A program made the position numbers and the translations under genes. From NCBI GenBank assembly GCA_963643165.1, contig CAVIJD010000062.1, positions 1 through 6,338 of the forward strand: 6,338 nt of DNA. Direction: 5' to 3'. The stretch comes from F23-D06 sp963643165 (GTDB lineage Bacteria; Bacteroidota; Bacteroidia; Bacteroidales; WCHB1-69). Every line of letters begins with the position of its first letter. Position 1 is the stretch's first letter. Below, in pieces: positions 6,208-6,338 of this stretch. The notes under the pieces are model-generated. The model did not search any database and was not told the DNA's origin. It worked only from the letters and a program-made list of their open reading frames with translations.

Positions 6208-6218
6208 AAATTGAAAAA

Positions 6219-6338
6219 TCAATCCAAAACACTCATGGCATCATAAGACAAATACGAGTATGGCCTGAGCAGTTTTATGACGGTGTGCGCCACGCCAGCG
6301 CCCACATAACGCTTGCGGTGTTTGAGCCTGTGGCGGCA
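6219..6338 (-). CDS. Possible C-terminal fragment of an unrecognised minus-strand gene, cut by the window edge
   Basis: Read on the minus strand from the window edge, the frame is open for 39 codons and ends in TGA (6221-6219). The product is rich in basic residues at first (RHRLKHRKRY) and then has a mildly hydrophobic stretch (VGAGVAHTVIKLL) ending YLSYDAMSVLD. I do not recognise a family. GC rises sharply compared with the adjacent gap, which suggests coding DNA. A convergent gene end would fit the inverted repeats between it and the TMTC-like gene. A plus-strand frame is also open here from 6210 to the edge but has no ATG start, so the strand is not certain. Confidence 0.4.
   Translation of the reverse strand, partial: CRHRLKHRKRYVGAGVAHTVIKLLRPYSYLSYDAMSVLD

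Noticed and set aside
1..6338. CRISPR array, insertion sequence, toxin-antitoxin or phage-defence genes
   Set aside because: I looked for direct repeats with regular spacing, transposase motifs and small paired ORFs and found none that could be supported.

Overview
The window reads as Bacteroidota chromosome, most likely order Bacteroidales. Three things point there: a type IX secretion (Por) C-terminal sorting domain on the first gene; promoters with the Bacteroidota -7 element TAnnTTTG in both large intergenic gaps; and A-rich or non-Shine-Dalgarno leaders before the starts. Coding density is high, and all five well-supported genes and gene fragments of recognised family lie on the + strand.

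Layout. (1) Bases 1-326: 3' end of a surface or secreted protein carrying a type A T9SS sorting domain, closed by a strong intrinsic terminator. (2) Bases 436-1897: a two-gene unit of overlapping, signal-peptide-bearing genes. The first is an exported nitroreductase of the SagB/ThcOx-like group. The second is a free-standing 5'-nucleotidase C-terminal (substrate-binding) domain with no metallophosphatase half. (3) Bases 1984-6104: a tightly packed three-gene unit (gaps of 6 and 14 nt). It holds a lysine 2,3-aminomutase (kamA), the metal-dependent KDO-8-phosphate synthase (kdsA), and a multi-pass membrane protein with C-terminal TPRs that resembles the TMTC family of GT-C protein O-mannosyltransferases. 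(4) Bases 6105-6338: a short AT-rich gap with several inverted repeats, then what may be the C-terminal end of an unrecognised minus-strand gene running off the window.

How the parts fit. KdsA makes the KDO precursor of lipid A core. The TMTC-like protein is probably an envelope glycosyltransferase using a lipid-linked sugar donor, so the 3' part of the operon looks envelope-directed. KamA makes L-beta-lysine; no other lysine-fermentation gene is visible, so its role here is open.

Most worth a second look: KamA keeps every catalytic and lysine-binding residue at the numbering of the Clostridium subterminale enzyme, yet all four zinc-ligand cysteines of that enzyme are replaced together. Next are the compact terminator/promoter fusions, which share a 22-base block with 20 identities, and the orphan 5'-nucleotidase C-domain. 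I did not find a clear case for a wholly new multi-gene system in this window.
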